Positions 5,940 through 6,016 of a stretch of DNA of 6,016 nucleotides are shown piece after piece. Position numbers and translations under genes: made by a program. The stretch covers positions 1 to 6,016 of the forward strand of contig CAZGGU010000033.1 of the NCBI GenBank assembly GCA_964525395.1, written 5' to 3'. How positions within the stretch are numbered: the stretch's first letter is position 1; each line of letters opens with the position of its first letter. Origin of the DNA: 2-01-FULL-39-10-A sp964525395. Lineage in GTDB: Bacteria > Patescibacteriota > Microgenomatia > Levybacterales > UBA12049. The notes beneath the pieces were generated by a model. That model was not told the DNA's origin and did no database searches. It saw nothing but the letters and a program-made list of their open reading frames with translations.

Positions 5940-6016
5940 CTATTTATTTTCTATAAGGGAGAGGATGTTTCCTGATGGGTCTTTAAACCATGCAATATTT
6001 GGGCCATCTCCTGATT
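5940..6016 (-). CDS. VOC/glyoxalase-fold protein, C-terminal 24 residues only
   Basis: The minus-strand frame running from the right edge to the TAG at 5942-5940 encodes a typical end of a vicinal oxygen chelate domain: WFKDPSGNILSLIE, followed by three residues and the stop. The DP(S/D)GN turn followed by a hydrophobic strand is the signature of the last beta strand in glyoxalase/bleomycin-resistance/dioxygenase superfamily proteins. In glyoxalase I, the last strand carries a metal-binding Glu (KIELIE in E. coli GloA); the aligned position here appears to be Ser. That is common among VOC proteins that are not glyoxalase I. Substrate and activity cannot be judged from this fragment. The rest of the gene lies beyond the window. 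Confidence 0.75.
   Translation of the reverse strand, partial: SGDGPNIAWFKDPSGNILSLIENK

Overview
The window looks like compact, AT-rich bacterial chromosome, most likely from a candidate phyla radiation (Patescibacteria) lineage such as Microgenomates. That placement is an inference. It rests on low GC in most genes, very short intergenic gaps, almost no Shine-Dalgarno sequences in a usable position, a TPR tail of a kind I associate with that group, and several proteins without recognisable relatives. TGA acts as a stop at two gene ends, which argues against the Gracilibacteria/Absconditabacteria code. There are no RNA genes, CRISPR arrays, transposases or phage genes.

Layout. A plus-strand gene enters from the left edge and ends at 361; only its TPR C-terminus is visible. 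Everything else is on the minus strand and reads right to left: the last 24 codons of a VOC/glyoxalase-fold protein (from the right edge to 5940), a small unknown protein (start probably 5900, stop 5664), a second small unknown protein (start probably 5625, stop 5293), a membrane-anchored DUF3761 protein (5245-4763), and a 1435-residue protein (4694-387) that fills more than two thirds of the window. The large gene converges on the TPR gene with 25 bp between them.

The centrepiece is the 1435-residue protein. It holds two complete GHKL (Hsp90/MutL/MORC-type) ATPase modules, each with N, G1 and G2 boxes, followed by a transducer-like segment and a possible Rossmann-like segment. It ends in a zincin-type HExxH motif. 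The whole ATPase unit appears to be internally duplicated about 800 residues apart. The architecture suggests an ATP-gated cytoplasmic metalloprotease, but nothing in the neighbourhood gives a substrate.

Regulation. Three of the four complete minus-strand genes are preceded by good sigma70-type promoters (TTGACA/G, 17-18 bp spacer, TATA-like -10). In each case the -35 box lies on or a few bases after the stop codon of the gene upstream. In two cases the predicted transcription start falls on or next to a start codon, and a -10-like box is placed the same way before the large gene. This points to leaderless or near-leaderless mRNAs and shortens the two small unknown genes compared with their longest open frames. 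The genes therefore look like individually transcribed units rather than one operon.
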